Shown: one piece after another, positions 12,201 through 22,573 of the stretch | Numbering within the stretch: the first letter of the stretch is position 1 | Layout of the letters: each line of letters begins with the position of its first letter | NCBI GenBank assembly: GCA_905182985.1 | Contig: CAJJDN010000140.1 | Span: 215,111-279,110 of the forward strand | Source of the DNA: Paramecium sonneborni | Lineage: Eukaryota; Ciliophora; Oligohymenophorea; Peniculida; Parameciidae | Reading direction: 5' to 3' | Length of the DNA: 64,000 nt | Translations under genes and position numbers: made by a program | Notes under the pieces: generated by a model | Databases searched by the model: none | What the model saw: the letters and a program-made list of their open reading frames with translations, nothing else | Told to the model about the DNA's origin: nothing

Positions 12201-12771
12201 GTTTACAAATAGTACTCAACCAATGTTTTGAAGATCTATTATGCTAATAAATATAACGAAGATCATCCATTAAAGTATTTTAAAATTGAGAAAAATGTGA
12301 TGGCTTCTTAATGTATGATTTTTGTAACATATTTTCTATAAATCTATTTGAATAACTTTTTGCAATGACAGCTTTTAAGAAATTCTTCATAAAATCTTTT
12401 TGGATTGTATTTGTTTAAGTTAAATCCTTAAAATCTTTTGTTTCTTTTTACTATTCTGGTTTCTGTGTAGATACTAAAGGATTTTCTTCAATAATAGAGT
12501 CAGCAGGGGATAACTACATTATTCTTGGAACTTTATTAACGTCTAATTATTGAGATTATTATGATATAGCATTGTCTATAAATTAACTTCCAACTGTTGG
12601 TGGTTTCACTGTATAATCCCCTTCATCTAAAGGATCTATTTTACTAGTAAAACGTGATGGACCTCTAAATTACTTATTATTTGAATCCTCTAAATTACTT
12701 ATTATTTTATTACCATGATGCTGCTCTATATTGTAACTATAATCATATTCAAGAAAGAATTCAGAACTCAT
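9233..12771 (-). CDS. Voltage-gated K+ channel with cyclic-nucleotide-binding domain (EAG/HCN type), 1136 aa
   Basis: Five introns (11871-11895, 11703-11727, 10756-10780, 10370-10391, 9441-9471) give 1137 codons. A long acidic N-terminus precedes S1-S6, and the pore reads MITVGYGDLTP, the K+ selectivity filter. A C-linker leads to a cNMP-binding domain with SFGEYSFFTGMNRTASAKS as the phosphate-binding cassette (Arg present). Beyond it is a Cys/His patch (CYSCQKFTHLIKDC) and a long Ser/Lys-rich tail. This architecture is typical of the expanded Paramecium CNBD K+ channels controlling membrane potential and swimming. Intron 10756-10780 ends CAAGAG, and only that splice gives FDLERFCEVRD. An out-of-frame 25-bp tandem repeat sits in the N-terminal coding region. 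Confidence 0.93.
12662..12707 (-). repeat. 25-bp tandem repeat inside the K+ channel N-terminus
   Basis: A 21-bp identical core starts at 12662 and again at 12687, a 25-bp period. Because 25 is not a multiple of three, the same DNA is read in two frames (SNLEDS and then NKQFRG). It contains GTAA..AG and so looks like an intron, but the downstream channel frame requires it to be kept. Confidence 0.8.
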
Positions 12772-15700
12772 TTATTAATTTATATTACTAAATTCTCAAA
12801 TTAAAAAGTCTCATACTTTATTTATTAATCAATATCTTATAATACTTCAACTTCTTAGATTATTTAAAAAATAATTAAGAGCCATATTTTACCATAAAAT
12901 ATTTCTTTTTAACTAGTATTTTATTTTTTTAAAACAAAAAATTCTTTGATTTTTGGACTTAATTTAAGACTTTTCATTAGCAATTAATTCACACTATACA
13001 TTGTTAAATTTGATTCTCTAATCAAGATTCTATAATTTTTTAAATTTTACTTTTACAGAAAAAAATTTGTATTTAACATTAATCATCATAAAAATTTGTA
13101 AGAAATTGATTATTATAAAGAATTCGATATTGAATCTCTCCATAAAATTTTAGTTGAATTTTTTTGATCATATGTTATCATATAAATCAAAATTAATTTA
13201 ATTATTCTTTTTGTAGACTTTCATTTTTTACCAATCTTTTTTCTTTCTAACCCATAAAATTGAGTTATAATCAAATTTTATGATAATTTAATATTTTAAA
13301 GAATATTATTTTCTTTTAAATTTGTAAATTCCTTATCTTTTTTTTAACATGACACTTATTTATGAATGTTACCTATCAATTTATTTATTTATTTTATCAT
13401 TTTCTACGTTTAGAATATAATATATAATATTATAACAAATATTCTGCAAATATCAACTCAAAAAAATTATTATTCTAGTTACAACTATTTTTTCAATGAA
13501 TTAAATCAAAATATAAAACTTGAGCTATTATTTATATCAAAATAAGTATATTATGAAAAAATAGATAAATTAAATTTATCTGTAAAAAAAAAGTTAGATC
13601 AATCTCAGAAAATTTTCAAAAACAACTACTAGTGATTCTAAAATAGATGATATTTTAAGTGTTTTGGATAATAACAAGGAGAAAAGAATTTTGATTCCTT
13701 GAAAAAAAGTTTTTAAAATTATATTGTATAACCAAATTTCATCAGAGAAAATATCAATATTATTCATATTGAATATTTTTTAAGTCTACATTTTGAACTC
13801 TAAAGTTAAAATAAGAGAACATGTTTCAAATAGGTAATATATTTTATATATATGTTAAATCAATTAATTCTTTCAAGATATTAAATACAGCTGCTTCGAA
13901 TTTTAATAAACATTTTCATGTTCTGAAGTAGAGTTTGAATGATGATTATATGATTGAAAACTATTATTTAAACAATTTAAAATGAAAAACAAATTCATAT
14001 TTCCCTACAAATTTTCATCAGGGCGTTTCTGAATTAGAGATGCCATTATGGATCTTTTATCTTTGAATTAAATACATAAGAAACATATTACTTCTTTACA
14101 AAATACCAGCTTTAAATTTAAAGAAATAAATACCATATATTTCGAAAGCATTGATGAAGAGAGTTGATTTCTTTATTCTTATGGGGTTTCATTAATTTGA
14201 TCAAAGTTTCAAGGTTCTATATATTTTTATTTTTCTTAATGAAAGAATAGAATGAATTAGGATGACATGAGATTAGTTAATTATAGTATCCTTTTAAAAT
14301 TTGCTATGTGATCACTTTAGAAATATTTTTTGGTATGTTTTTAGACTTAGTGGAATTACATAGCCTAGGAGCAGGCTTTTTAATAGGCAGTTTTGTCAAA
14401 ACCTTCTTTCTCATCTCAATTTTCCAATTAATTCTTCTTTAACTTATTATAGGAGTATCACAGTTTTCGTTATTTTTATTGATTATAGTAAAGCTCTCTT
14501 CAAAGGATTGTGTGACACTCATGTTCTGTTTATTATTTAATTATTTTTATGAAAAATTTTAAAGGCCTATTAATACAGCTATCGTTTGGTGTAAATATGT
14601 AATAGTTAGTTTTATAACAACTTTTGTTTCGCACTTTGTCTAAATGCAAATAGATAAGGGGATTGGTTTCAATGAATTAGATTAATATTACGCTTAGTAT
14701 ATGATTAAGAATTCAATAAAAAATAGATCTTTAAATAATTAAAACTTATGATTAAAAACTTGCAAAAAATAATGAACATTTGATTTATTGTTAGTTTTAA
14801 GAATGAATATTATATTAGAATAAATGCTAACCGTTGAATATCATTTTATAAATTTAATAATAATAATATATTTCTTAATTATTTAATTTTATGCTATCAT
14901 TAAAATATAAAATTTTATCATATTATTATTAATTATAAGTGTAAAATATCAATATTCTAATTGTTTCTTAAAATAATATTAAAATCATTTTGATTTTTAA
15001 GTTACAATTTAGAATAAGGTATATATATAATTTAACTTTAATAAATTTAATACTGTATTGGTTATCGATTTTTTGGCTTGATTATTTTAATTTAAAAAAT
15101 AACTAAATTGTAAAATAAAAACCTAATATATATAAAATTAGTATATTGGTATGTAAGCAACATATTGCTCTGAAAATTTTATCAGAAATTATCCATTTTA
15201 GTTAGTATGTCAATTTTATTTGATAATTAAAAGAACTATTTAAAACTAAGAGTTAAAATAAGAATAACAATTTTTAATTACAAAGTTCTTTTTTATAAAG
15301 GCTCAAGATCATTTTTTTTTAAATTGTGAGACAACAACAATTAAAAATATATTAAAAAATTTAATTAAGTTTGAAGGCAAAACCAATCAAATAGATAATT
15401 GGAAATTTATTAAATAAGGTTTGGATGAGATTAAATGGGAACTTAACGATACCTAATTTATAAAGCTGTAACTTAATAATATTGGTTGATACCAATTTTA
15501 TTAGAACTTATAGTATTTTAATCGAAAGCTAAGAAAAGTGATAGATTCATAAAGTTTCTAAAATCAATGGAAATAATCAAAGCAACAAAAACATCTCCAA
15601 AAGAAAACAGAATTTTTATAAAACAAAGAAAAGGATTTAAATTAATATGCACTTAAATTTGGCTTAATAATATATACTGTATTTGTTTTTGGGGAAAATA

Positions 15701-16180
15701 CTTTATTTAATACAATTAATTGATTTTTGCCTTTGAGACTTTGGTTGAATAATTTAAATTAGTTGGAATTGTATTTTTGAGCAGATTTTAACTAAACTTT
15801 GTAAATATTTTTATTATTTATTACTAATAGAAAAAAAATAGAGAAATAATATAATATGTGGCAAAGGTATTGTTTTAAAACAAATTTAGAAACCATCTCA
15901 TGAAGATGTTGAAAAATATCATTAAGTTTACCTTTTATCTGTTAAAGACCTTTGTGATCAATGCAAAGGGCATTTCATTGTAAATATTTTGAATTTTTAA
16001 TTTATATAAATAAATTAATAGAGAGTCAAGTAAATTTATGTATAATTCTATCTTAAATTAATTTATATTATAAATTAAAAGCTGTTTAAACTAGATTTTT
16101 ATGAATGAAAATAATATTATAATAAATAATATATAATTTATAATTAATTAGAGTTGAAAATTAACAAGAATTTTTAGTTT
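12772..16180. pseudogene. 3.4-kb gene-poor block with decayed coding fragments
   Basis: No intact gene is visible. Around 13990-14260 short readable pieces (GVSELEMPLWIFYL, KALMKRVDFFILMGF) are separated by TGA stops. From 14320 to 14751 a plus frame stays open for 143 codons with several hydrophobic segments (FGMFLDLVELHSLGAGFLIG near its start), suggesting a membrane-protein remnant, but no start or family could be assigned. The remainder is AT-rich sequence with stops in all frames. The length is exceptional for so compact a genome. Confidence 0.4.
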
Positions 16181-16489
16181 TAGATCTTTTTAGAATTTTG
16201 TAATAAGAAGTTACCACAAGGTAAGGATTTTTTAAATTTTATAGTAGACATATGTAATAACAATTATTAAAAATTAGAAAATCAAAATTCTGAAAAAATT
16301 GAAAGGGACTAATTTGAATAGCCTAAATAATAAAAAACAAATGAGGGTTATTAATAAGAATAATTTTAATTTCAAAGAGAAAGAATCAAAAAAATTTTGT
16401 GTAAAAACCAAAATAAATAGGGTCATTAAAAGTTTTATAAGTTGAATAAGACAATAGCTGAATGATCTATTTAAGTAATATCCGTTTAT

Positions 16490-16924
16490 TTTTTTTTGCA
16501 TTTGTTTTGTAGCTTATTTATTATGTAAAAAGAAAATCGTATCTAATATTATGAATTTTAAAGAAATTATCAAGGAAAATAATTAGTGAATTCCATTAAA
16601 TATATTGATAATGATGAAATAATAACAATAATAAAAAAATAGAAGGAGATAAAAATTTTAAAGAATGGATGATTTGAGAAATGAAAAATAATAATACTAA
16701 AATCTTTTTAGAACTAAGATAAAGCATAAGAAACAAGTGCAACTACTAAATTAGTTACTTTACTCCTGAATTTTCGGGAGCAGAAATAGCTAATTTATGT
16801 AATGAAGCTACAATCTTAACTGCTTGATAAAATAATGTATGTATTACATTAAATTAATTTTAATAAACTTCTAAAAGAGTAATGGCTGGATAAGAAAAGA
16901 AAATATTTATGATCGATAAAATAA
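16490..16924 (+). pseudogene. m-AAA / FtsH-type protease pseudogene, internally deleted
   Basis: Two parts of an AFG3/FtsH-like mitochondrial protease are readable. First comes an intermembrane-domain segment (YYEFQRNYQGKQLVNSIKYI, then DNDEIITIIKK). About 100 bases later comes the C-terminal helical part of the AAA module (YFTPEFSGAEIANLCNEATI, then FQQTSKRVMAGQEKK). The P-loop, SRH and HEXXH protease region are missing, and TGA stops interrupt. The gene has lost its catalytic core and cannot be functional. The 3' portion is repeated at 17778-17958 by the assembly overlap. Confidence 0.75.
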
Positions 16925-17776
16925 TTTTAAAAAATAACCATTAATAATTAGAATCAAATTAATCAGATTAAAATTAATAAGTTAATTCATTAAATAAAAA
17001 TAAACGATTTTTATATAAAATTATATTTTCTCAATCAATATTTTTGCAAAAGGGACAAGAATTAGACTTTTATTTCCATTGTTGAAAGCAGTTCAAATGA
17101 AATCTATGAATACAATTTAATAAAGCTAATGTATCGCCTTCATTATATTCTTAGTAACAAATTGAACATTCTAAATTTTCTTCTGAAGTTTATTTAGTTT
17201 TTTAAAATTTAATTTAAATAAATTACTCTTCTAATTATTGTTGTTATTGTTATTGCTATTGTTATTATATTTAGTGTTGATAATTATTTTATTAATCATA
17301 AAATTAAAATAAATTATCGAATTCTTTTAGTCGACAATTATCATGTATTTGAAATTATCTTTAATTTTTTTGCTCTTCATCACTTAGAAGTTCGTATTTT
17401 ATTTTTTTTTTTAGTTATATTTCTATTGGTTTTTTTTCACTCTAAATTTTTTTAATATCTACAATTGTTTTTTTTTTCATCATCTAATTTAAATTCTTTT
17501 TTTTTTCCTTTTTAAACTAATCTGTTTAGTTTATTTCGTCCTAATTATTAGTAGATTGAATATTATTTGTTTAAGCCTAATGAAATAGATTTTTAATAAT
17601 TTCTATTTTTTTTTTAAGTTTTTCATAATGAGAATTTAAAGAATTGAGTTAAATTTTTATATCATCAGATGTTTAGCTTTATTTTTCTTAGGAAAAATTC
17701 ATAATGAATAAAAATTAATGTTTAAATGTTTAATTATGTTTTTTATCCTCATTTGTAATTCTATTAATTAGGAATA
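16744..17776. repeat. Unmerged contig overlap, copy 1 (1033 bp)
   Basis: An exact direct repeat of 17778-18810, separated only by N at 17777. It has the same signature as the join at 2597. It contains the 3' end of the m-AAA pseudogene and the whole RING-finger gene. Confidence 0.93.
17031..17702 (-). CDS. RING-H2 finger protein, probable E3 ubiquitin ligase, 223 aa (overlap copy 1)
   Basis: Intronless, ATG at 17702 and TGA at 17031-17033. The N-terminal two thirds is lysine- and glutamine-rich coiled coil with a poly-Gln run of about 11 (TAA, TAG and CAA codons mixed). The C-terminus is a complete C3H2C3 RING: CSIC, then C.H..H..C (CIHRFHLNC), then CPFC, ending just after it. RING-H2 domains recruit E2 enzymes for ubiquitin transfer; the substrate is unknown. 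Same gene as 18065-18736. Confidence 0.85.
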
Positions 17777-17777
17777 N
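17777..17777. other. Single-N scaffold join
   Basis: Second contig join in the window, flanked by identical 1033-bp sequences. Confidence 0.95.
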
Positions 17778-18810
17778 TACTAAATTAGTTACTTTACTCC
17801 TGAATTTTCGGGAGCAGAAATAGCTAATTTATGTAATGAAGCTACAATCTTAACTGCTTGATAAAATAATGTATGTATTACATTAAATTAATTTTAATAA
17901 ACTTCTAAAAGAGTAATGGCTGGATAAGAAAAGAAAATATTTATGATCGATAAAATAATTTTAAAAAATAACCATTAATAATTAGAATCAAATTAATCAG
18001 ATTAAAATTAATAAGTTAATTCATTAAATAAAAATAAACGATTTTTATATAAAATTATATTTTCTCAATCAATATTTTTGCAAAAGGGACAAGAATTAGA
18101 CTTTTATTTCCATTGTTGAAAGCAGTTCAAATGAAATCTATGAATACAATTTAATAAAGCTAATGTATCGCCTTCATTATATTCTTAGTAACAAATTGAA
18201 CATTCTAAATTTTCTTCTGAAGTTTATTTAGTTTTTTAAAATTTAATTTAAATAAATTACTCTTCTAATTATTGTTGTTATTGTTATTGCTATTGTTATT
18301 ATATTTAGTGTTGATAATTATTTTATTAATCATAAAATTAAAATAAATTATCGAATTCTTTTAGTCGACAATTATCATGTATTTGAAATTATCTTTAATT
18401 TTTTTGCTCTTCATCACTTAGAAGTTCGTATTTTATTTTTTTTTTTAGTTATATTTCTATTGGTTTTTTTTCACTCTAAATTTTTTTAATATCTACAATT
18501 GTTTTTTTTTTCATCATCTAATTTAAATTCTTTTTTTTTTCCTTTTTAAACTAATCTGTTTAGTTTATTTCGTCCTAATTATTAGTAGATTGAATATTAT
18601 TTGTTTAAGCCTAATGAAATAGATTTTTAATAATTTCTATTTTTTTTTTAAGTTTTTCATAATGAGAATTTAAAGAATTGAGTTAAATTTTTATATCATC
18701 AGATGTTTAGCTTTATTTTTCTTAGGAAAAATTCATAATGAATAAAAATTAATGTTTAAATGTTTAATTATGTTTTTTATCCTCATTTGTAATTCTATTA
18801 ATTAGGAATA
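17778..18810. repeat. Unmerged contig overlap, copy 2 (1033 bp)
   Basis: Identical to 16744-17776 as far as I can read; the offset is 1034 bases. Collapsing the two would restore one RING gene and one protease fragment. Confidence 0.93.
18065..18736 (-). CDS. RING-H2 finger protein, 223 aa (overlap copy 2)
   Basis: The second printed copy of the gene at 17031-17702, an artefact of the unmerged contig ends. In this copy the upstream DNA continues into unique sequence, so the promoter context should be read from here. Confidence 0.85.
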
Positions 18811-18876
18811 TGATAAAATATAGAAATATTAAAAATTTAATAATCAAATAAATTTAAATGAAAAAGTAATTTGAAA

Positions 18877-19545
18877 TCACAATTATTGCGATGAAAAATA
18901 GATTTCAAGGGCTTTAAAATCTTAAAGCTGATTTTTTAATACCATATTTTTGGCTTGAATAAGAAATGAATAAATACTGAAATTATCTATTAATTTGCTG
19001 AATTTTTTCATAGTTATAAAGTAAACATGAACTTTGAATTATAATAAAAGATTTTCTTTAACCTCAATAAATGGAAATTTAAGTAAACTTCTTTTTTAAA
19101 TTAAAGTAATTTTTCTTCTAATTGAAGCACGCATACTTTTATCAAATTTAAACTATTCTATAATTAAATACATCTATTCTCTACTAACTTATTTTACAAA
19201 GATAATTGCTATCTTTATAGAATATTATTTGATTTAATTGTTTAAAGGATCAATTATGAATAATTTTGGCATTTCATATATTGATTTATGATCAATTCTA
19301 GGACTACAATAATTGACTTAATAACGATGAGTATCAAGAACTTTATAAGAAACATCGTATTTTCCAATACTAGGTTGATGTTATGACTTCTAGTAATTTT
19401 CATCTGTTATTATAAATTTTGGTAACGCAATTAGATATCATTACTAACTATGCCATAGGTCATCAACAGAACTACATTATAAGTAATATTCGATTTGCTT
19501 TATAAACTTTGATTAGATTGCATTAATTTCGATAATTCATGATAG
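18877..19545 (-). pseudogene. Decayed ciliate-type gene with SHIPPO-like segment
   Basis: A minus frame reads as good protein for about 200 codons (SSVDDLWHS, ALPKFIITDENYQK, HQPSIGKYDVSYKVLDTHRY, then FDKSMRASIRRKITLIQKR) and ends at TGA 18877-18879. An in-frame TGA lies after LWHSQQ, and no start codon reaches the frame. The PSIGKYDVSYKV segment recalls sperm-tail PG-rich repeat proteins of cilia. It is most simply a recently inactivated gene. An unrecognised intron or a sequencing error over the TGA could rescue it. Confidence 0.5.
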
Positions 19546-19615
19546 CACAATTCTGTAATGGACTTAATCATAATTAATAATAAAAATACTTCGAATAAAT
19601 TAAAAAAATCATATT

Positions 19616-19970
19616 TCAGCAACACTTTTTATTTTTTTTAGAACATTTAATTTTATGTCTTAATTTTGATTATTTATCTCTTTCTATTGCATTAATCTCA
19701 TCATCACTTGTACATGTATCTGAACTTTCTGATTCTTCAGTATGTGGTTTATGATAAATACAACAAACTAAATTCATGATAATGTAAATTAATACTATTA
19801 GATTTTAGTCTTCCAAGATTTTCATTATCAATAGTATCTTCTGTCCATTAAACAGATCTCTTTTTTTTTTCCCTCTTTTATTTATACTACTCCATCTCAT
19901 GCTATTAATTAGAATTAAGATGCAAGATAGCTTAACTTGTTTAACTTATTGTCTAAGTTTAAGAAATCAT
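19616..19970 (-). CDS. Protein phosphatase 1 inhibitor-3 homologue (PPP1R11/YPI1 family), 108 aa
   Basis: One 28-nt intron (19768-19795) gives 109 codons. The product carries RSVQWTEDTIDNENLGRLKS followed directly by NICCIYHKPH, the two signature blocks of inhibitor-3/YPI1, in the right order and spacing. RSVQW fits the RVxF-type docking motif for the PP1 catalytic subunit. The tail is acidic, then lysine- and cysteine-rich (CSKKNKKCC). The protein is expected to be intrinsically disordered, binding and restraining PP1 in the nucleus. Length is in the family range. The splice creates the CCIY motif, which supports the model. Confidence 0.85.
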
Positions 19971-20186
19971 AAATTTTGGTGAGAAATTATTATTATTATT
20001 ATTAATATGTTTATTTAATTACGTAATTGAATTTTGTTAGAAGGATGATATAATTATATAATGATGATATAGATTGATATTTATTAGAATAAATCTAACT
20101 AATTAATTAATAAATGTGATTGAAATGAAATTTAGTATAAATTTAAAATAACAACAATCTAAACTAGAATAAATATACATTGTATT

Positions 20187-20600
20187 TCATCTAAAAGTTC
20201 CTAATTTTCTAGGACGAATAAATTGATTGATCACATAATTTTATTTTTCAATAAATTATTCAGTATTATGATAATAGGAAGCACTTCGATGTGTATGATT
20301 TCGATAAGGAATTTAATGTTTACTTGTAATGATACCTAACATATTGTTATATTCTCCTATATATTTATTAGTTTTAATGTTGGTTGTATGTTAAATTTTA
20401 GGAAGTACGAATTATTAAAGATTGATTCGAATGTGAGCAGGACTTCCTCCTGGAGCTTTTTAGTTAGATTATAATTCTTCAGTTGTATGATTATCTAATT
20501 GCATTAGAGCACTCCTCTAAAGTCTGGAGAGTTCGTTATTTAGTTAGGATTTTCTTTAAAGAATCTCTTTTAGTTCTTCTCTTTTGTGTAATTTAAGCAT
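20187..20600 (-). CDS. Hypothetical protein, 137 aa
   Basis: Intronless, 138 codons from ATG 20600 to TGA 20187-20189. It starts with a short Lys/Glu helix (MLKLHKREELKEILQRK) and continues with a basic, Asn/His-rich region (NMLGIITSKHQIPYRNHTH) and a basic end (PRKLGTFR). No signal peptide, membrane segment or recognised domain. Codon use and composition match the neighbouring genes, so it is probably real. It lies 106 bp from the divergent TBC gene. Confidence 0.6.
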
Positions 20601-20706
20601 TAAAAATATTTATTTTTGTCATTTTTATTATATTTTATGATGATTTCGGTGTTTATATTTTTTGTAATAAATTTATGTTTTCAATAAATATTGATAAATA
20701 TAAAAT

Positions 20707-22519
20707 ATGAGTAATAATGGAAGAGTACAAGTATATGAGAAATTATGTTAATGTCTGACAACTTTAGAGTTAAGAAGATATAATCATCATGCAAAAACTC
20801 AAGAAAAGGACATTACTTTAATAAAAGAATAAATCAATTAAGTATTATAAATAAATAATCAAAAAAATAGTATCTTAAATAACATTTTAAAACACAATGT
20901 TACTCTACAGAATTACGTAAAACATTAAAAAAGATAATATTATAAGGTGAGTTACATGAGATGAATTATAATTGGTAAGTATTTTATTAATTTTATAAGG
21001 GTATTATTGGAGCTATCAGGTGCAAGAACTAAGAGAGTTTAAAATCCTAATGTTTATGAAGAGGTAATAACCAAATTAAGAACAGATTATCCATAGTCTT
21101 ATTTTTAGACAATTTAATTGGTATGTTTGACAAAAATTAAATTAGAGGATGCTGTAAGAACTGTTTCTCCATCTTTAAGAGTTAAGAACTAAGATAGAAT
21201 TTATGAAAGAAATCATGAATATGAAGCTAAAATAGAAAGAATACTTGTAGCATATTCTATAAGAAATCCATTTGTTTCATATTGTTAAGGTTTAAATTTT
21301 ATTACACACTTTTTGGTAAATAAATTAAAATTTTCAGAAGAAGATGTATTTATGATAATAAAACTAATAGACATTTTGGGCATTAAGTACATTAATAGAG
21401 GAGATAATGCCATTAGATTATTATACAAATATGATTAGCGTTATGGTAGATACTAAAATTTTAGAATATTTTAGTAAAATATATGTTCCTTAATTGTTAT
21501 AACATTTTAAGGAGATATATTTGGAAGCTAATTTTTATGCAATTTAATGGTTTGTGTGTTTATTTACTCCAAATTTACATATTGAAATAGTAAAAGAAAT
21601 ATGGTTAAGAGTAATGGTTTAAGGTAATAGAGCGTTAATTTCATCAGCAATAGCAATATTATTTATATTTGAGAAAGAATTATTAAAATATTCAGATTTT
21701 GGAGATTTATTAGAAGTTTTTAAAAAGAGTTTAAAAGAATATAATGATATAAATGAATTTAGATTTGTAGTTAATTAAATAGAAATAAAGAAAAAGCCTT
21801 TATTGGAAGCAAGAGATATGTTTCGTAAGATTTTAGAGAAAGAACATGAATAATGTTTAGGAAATGCATCTCCAATGTTAGAAAAGGTGATATGTAATCC
21901 TTAATGGACGGTTTGTAATTAAGTAATACATTTGAATAAAACATTGAAAAGATCATTTTCCTTTTTTGTTTATTGTTAAAAGGAACCTTGTAGAGTGATA
22001 AATGATTATTGGGATAGATTTGATGATTCAAGTAGTTTATGTAGTAGTACATCATCTAGTCCAAAAAAAAAGAAATAAAAACAATAAGGTCCATAAGTAT
22101 TATTAGGAAGATAATTTCATATTTGTTAAAATAATGATTTAGATGAAAATGATAAATATTTGTATCGTTCAACATTATTGGTTCATTAAGATTTAAATTC
22201 AGAAATATAAAGTAATGAAGATGAAGAAGAAACTATTGAAAATAATGAGAGTGTTAAATCAATAGAATAAATTAATAATAGAGGAAGATCAATAACTATG
22301 AATAGATATATGCCTAGATTAAATGAATAAGGATATGATGCTTTTTATAAATAGGCTGTTTATTTGATGAAATAATAATAACCTGCAGAACCAAGAAAAA
22401 TTAGTGGAGAATTGAATTTATTTCCTGAAACTAAAAATGAATAAGTTTAATAAAAATATAGAGTTGCTAGATAAAGTATCAATAGCATTGCTTTTGCTAC
22501 TTAATTTGTTCAAAAATGA
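20707..22519 (+). CDS. TBC-domain Rab GTPase-activating protein, 568 aa
   Basis: Four introns (20842-20870, 20975-20999, 21121-21147, 21346-21370) give 569 codons. After a basic N-terminus the TBC domain begins with NWVLLELSGARTKRV and continues through LDAVRTVSP, RILVAYSIRNPFVSYCQGLN, EEDTFWALSTLIEEIMPLDY and a long helical remainder. TBC domains stimulate GTP hydrolysis by Rab proteins using dual Arg and Gln fingers. The Gln finger in YCQGLN is present, and RT in LDAVRT is the likely Arg finger. The C-terminal 200 residues are acidic, serine-rich and glutamine-rich. The third intron is 27 nt and lacks a TGA, so its retention would add nine residues without a frameshift. Confidence 0.88.
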
Positions 22520-22573
22520 ATGAACATAAATATATATATTTAACAAATAATTATAAATAATAATTAATTTTTA

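Noticed and set aside
17450..17490. A frameshift in the RING gene at poly-A/poly-T runs
   Set aside because: Recounting the runs from both printed copies shows ATG 17702 and the RING domain are in the same frame with no TGA between, 224 codons in total.
19416..19560. A start at MIKSITELCYHEL for the minus-strand gene at 18.9-19.5 kb
   Set aside because: That frame is open by chance but gives low-quality protein. The frame with family-like sequence is a different one and lacks a start.
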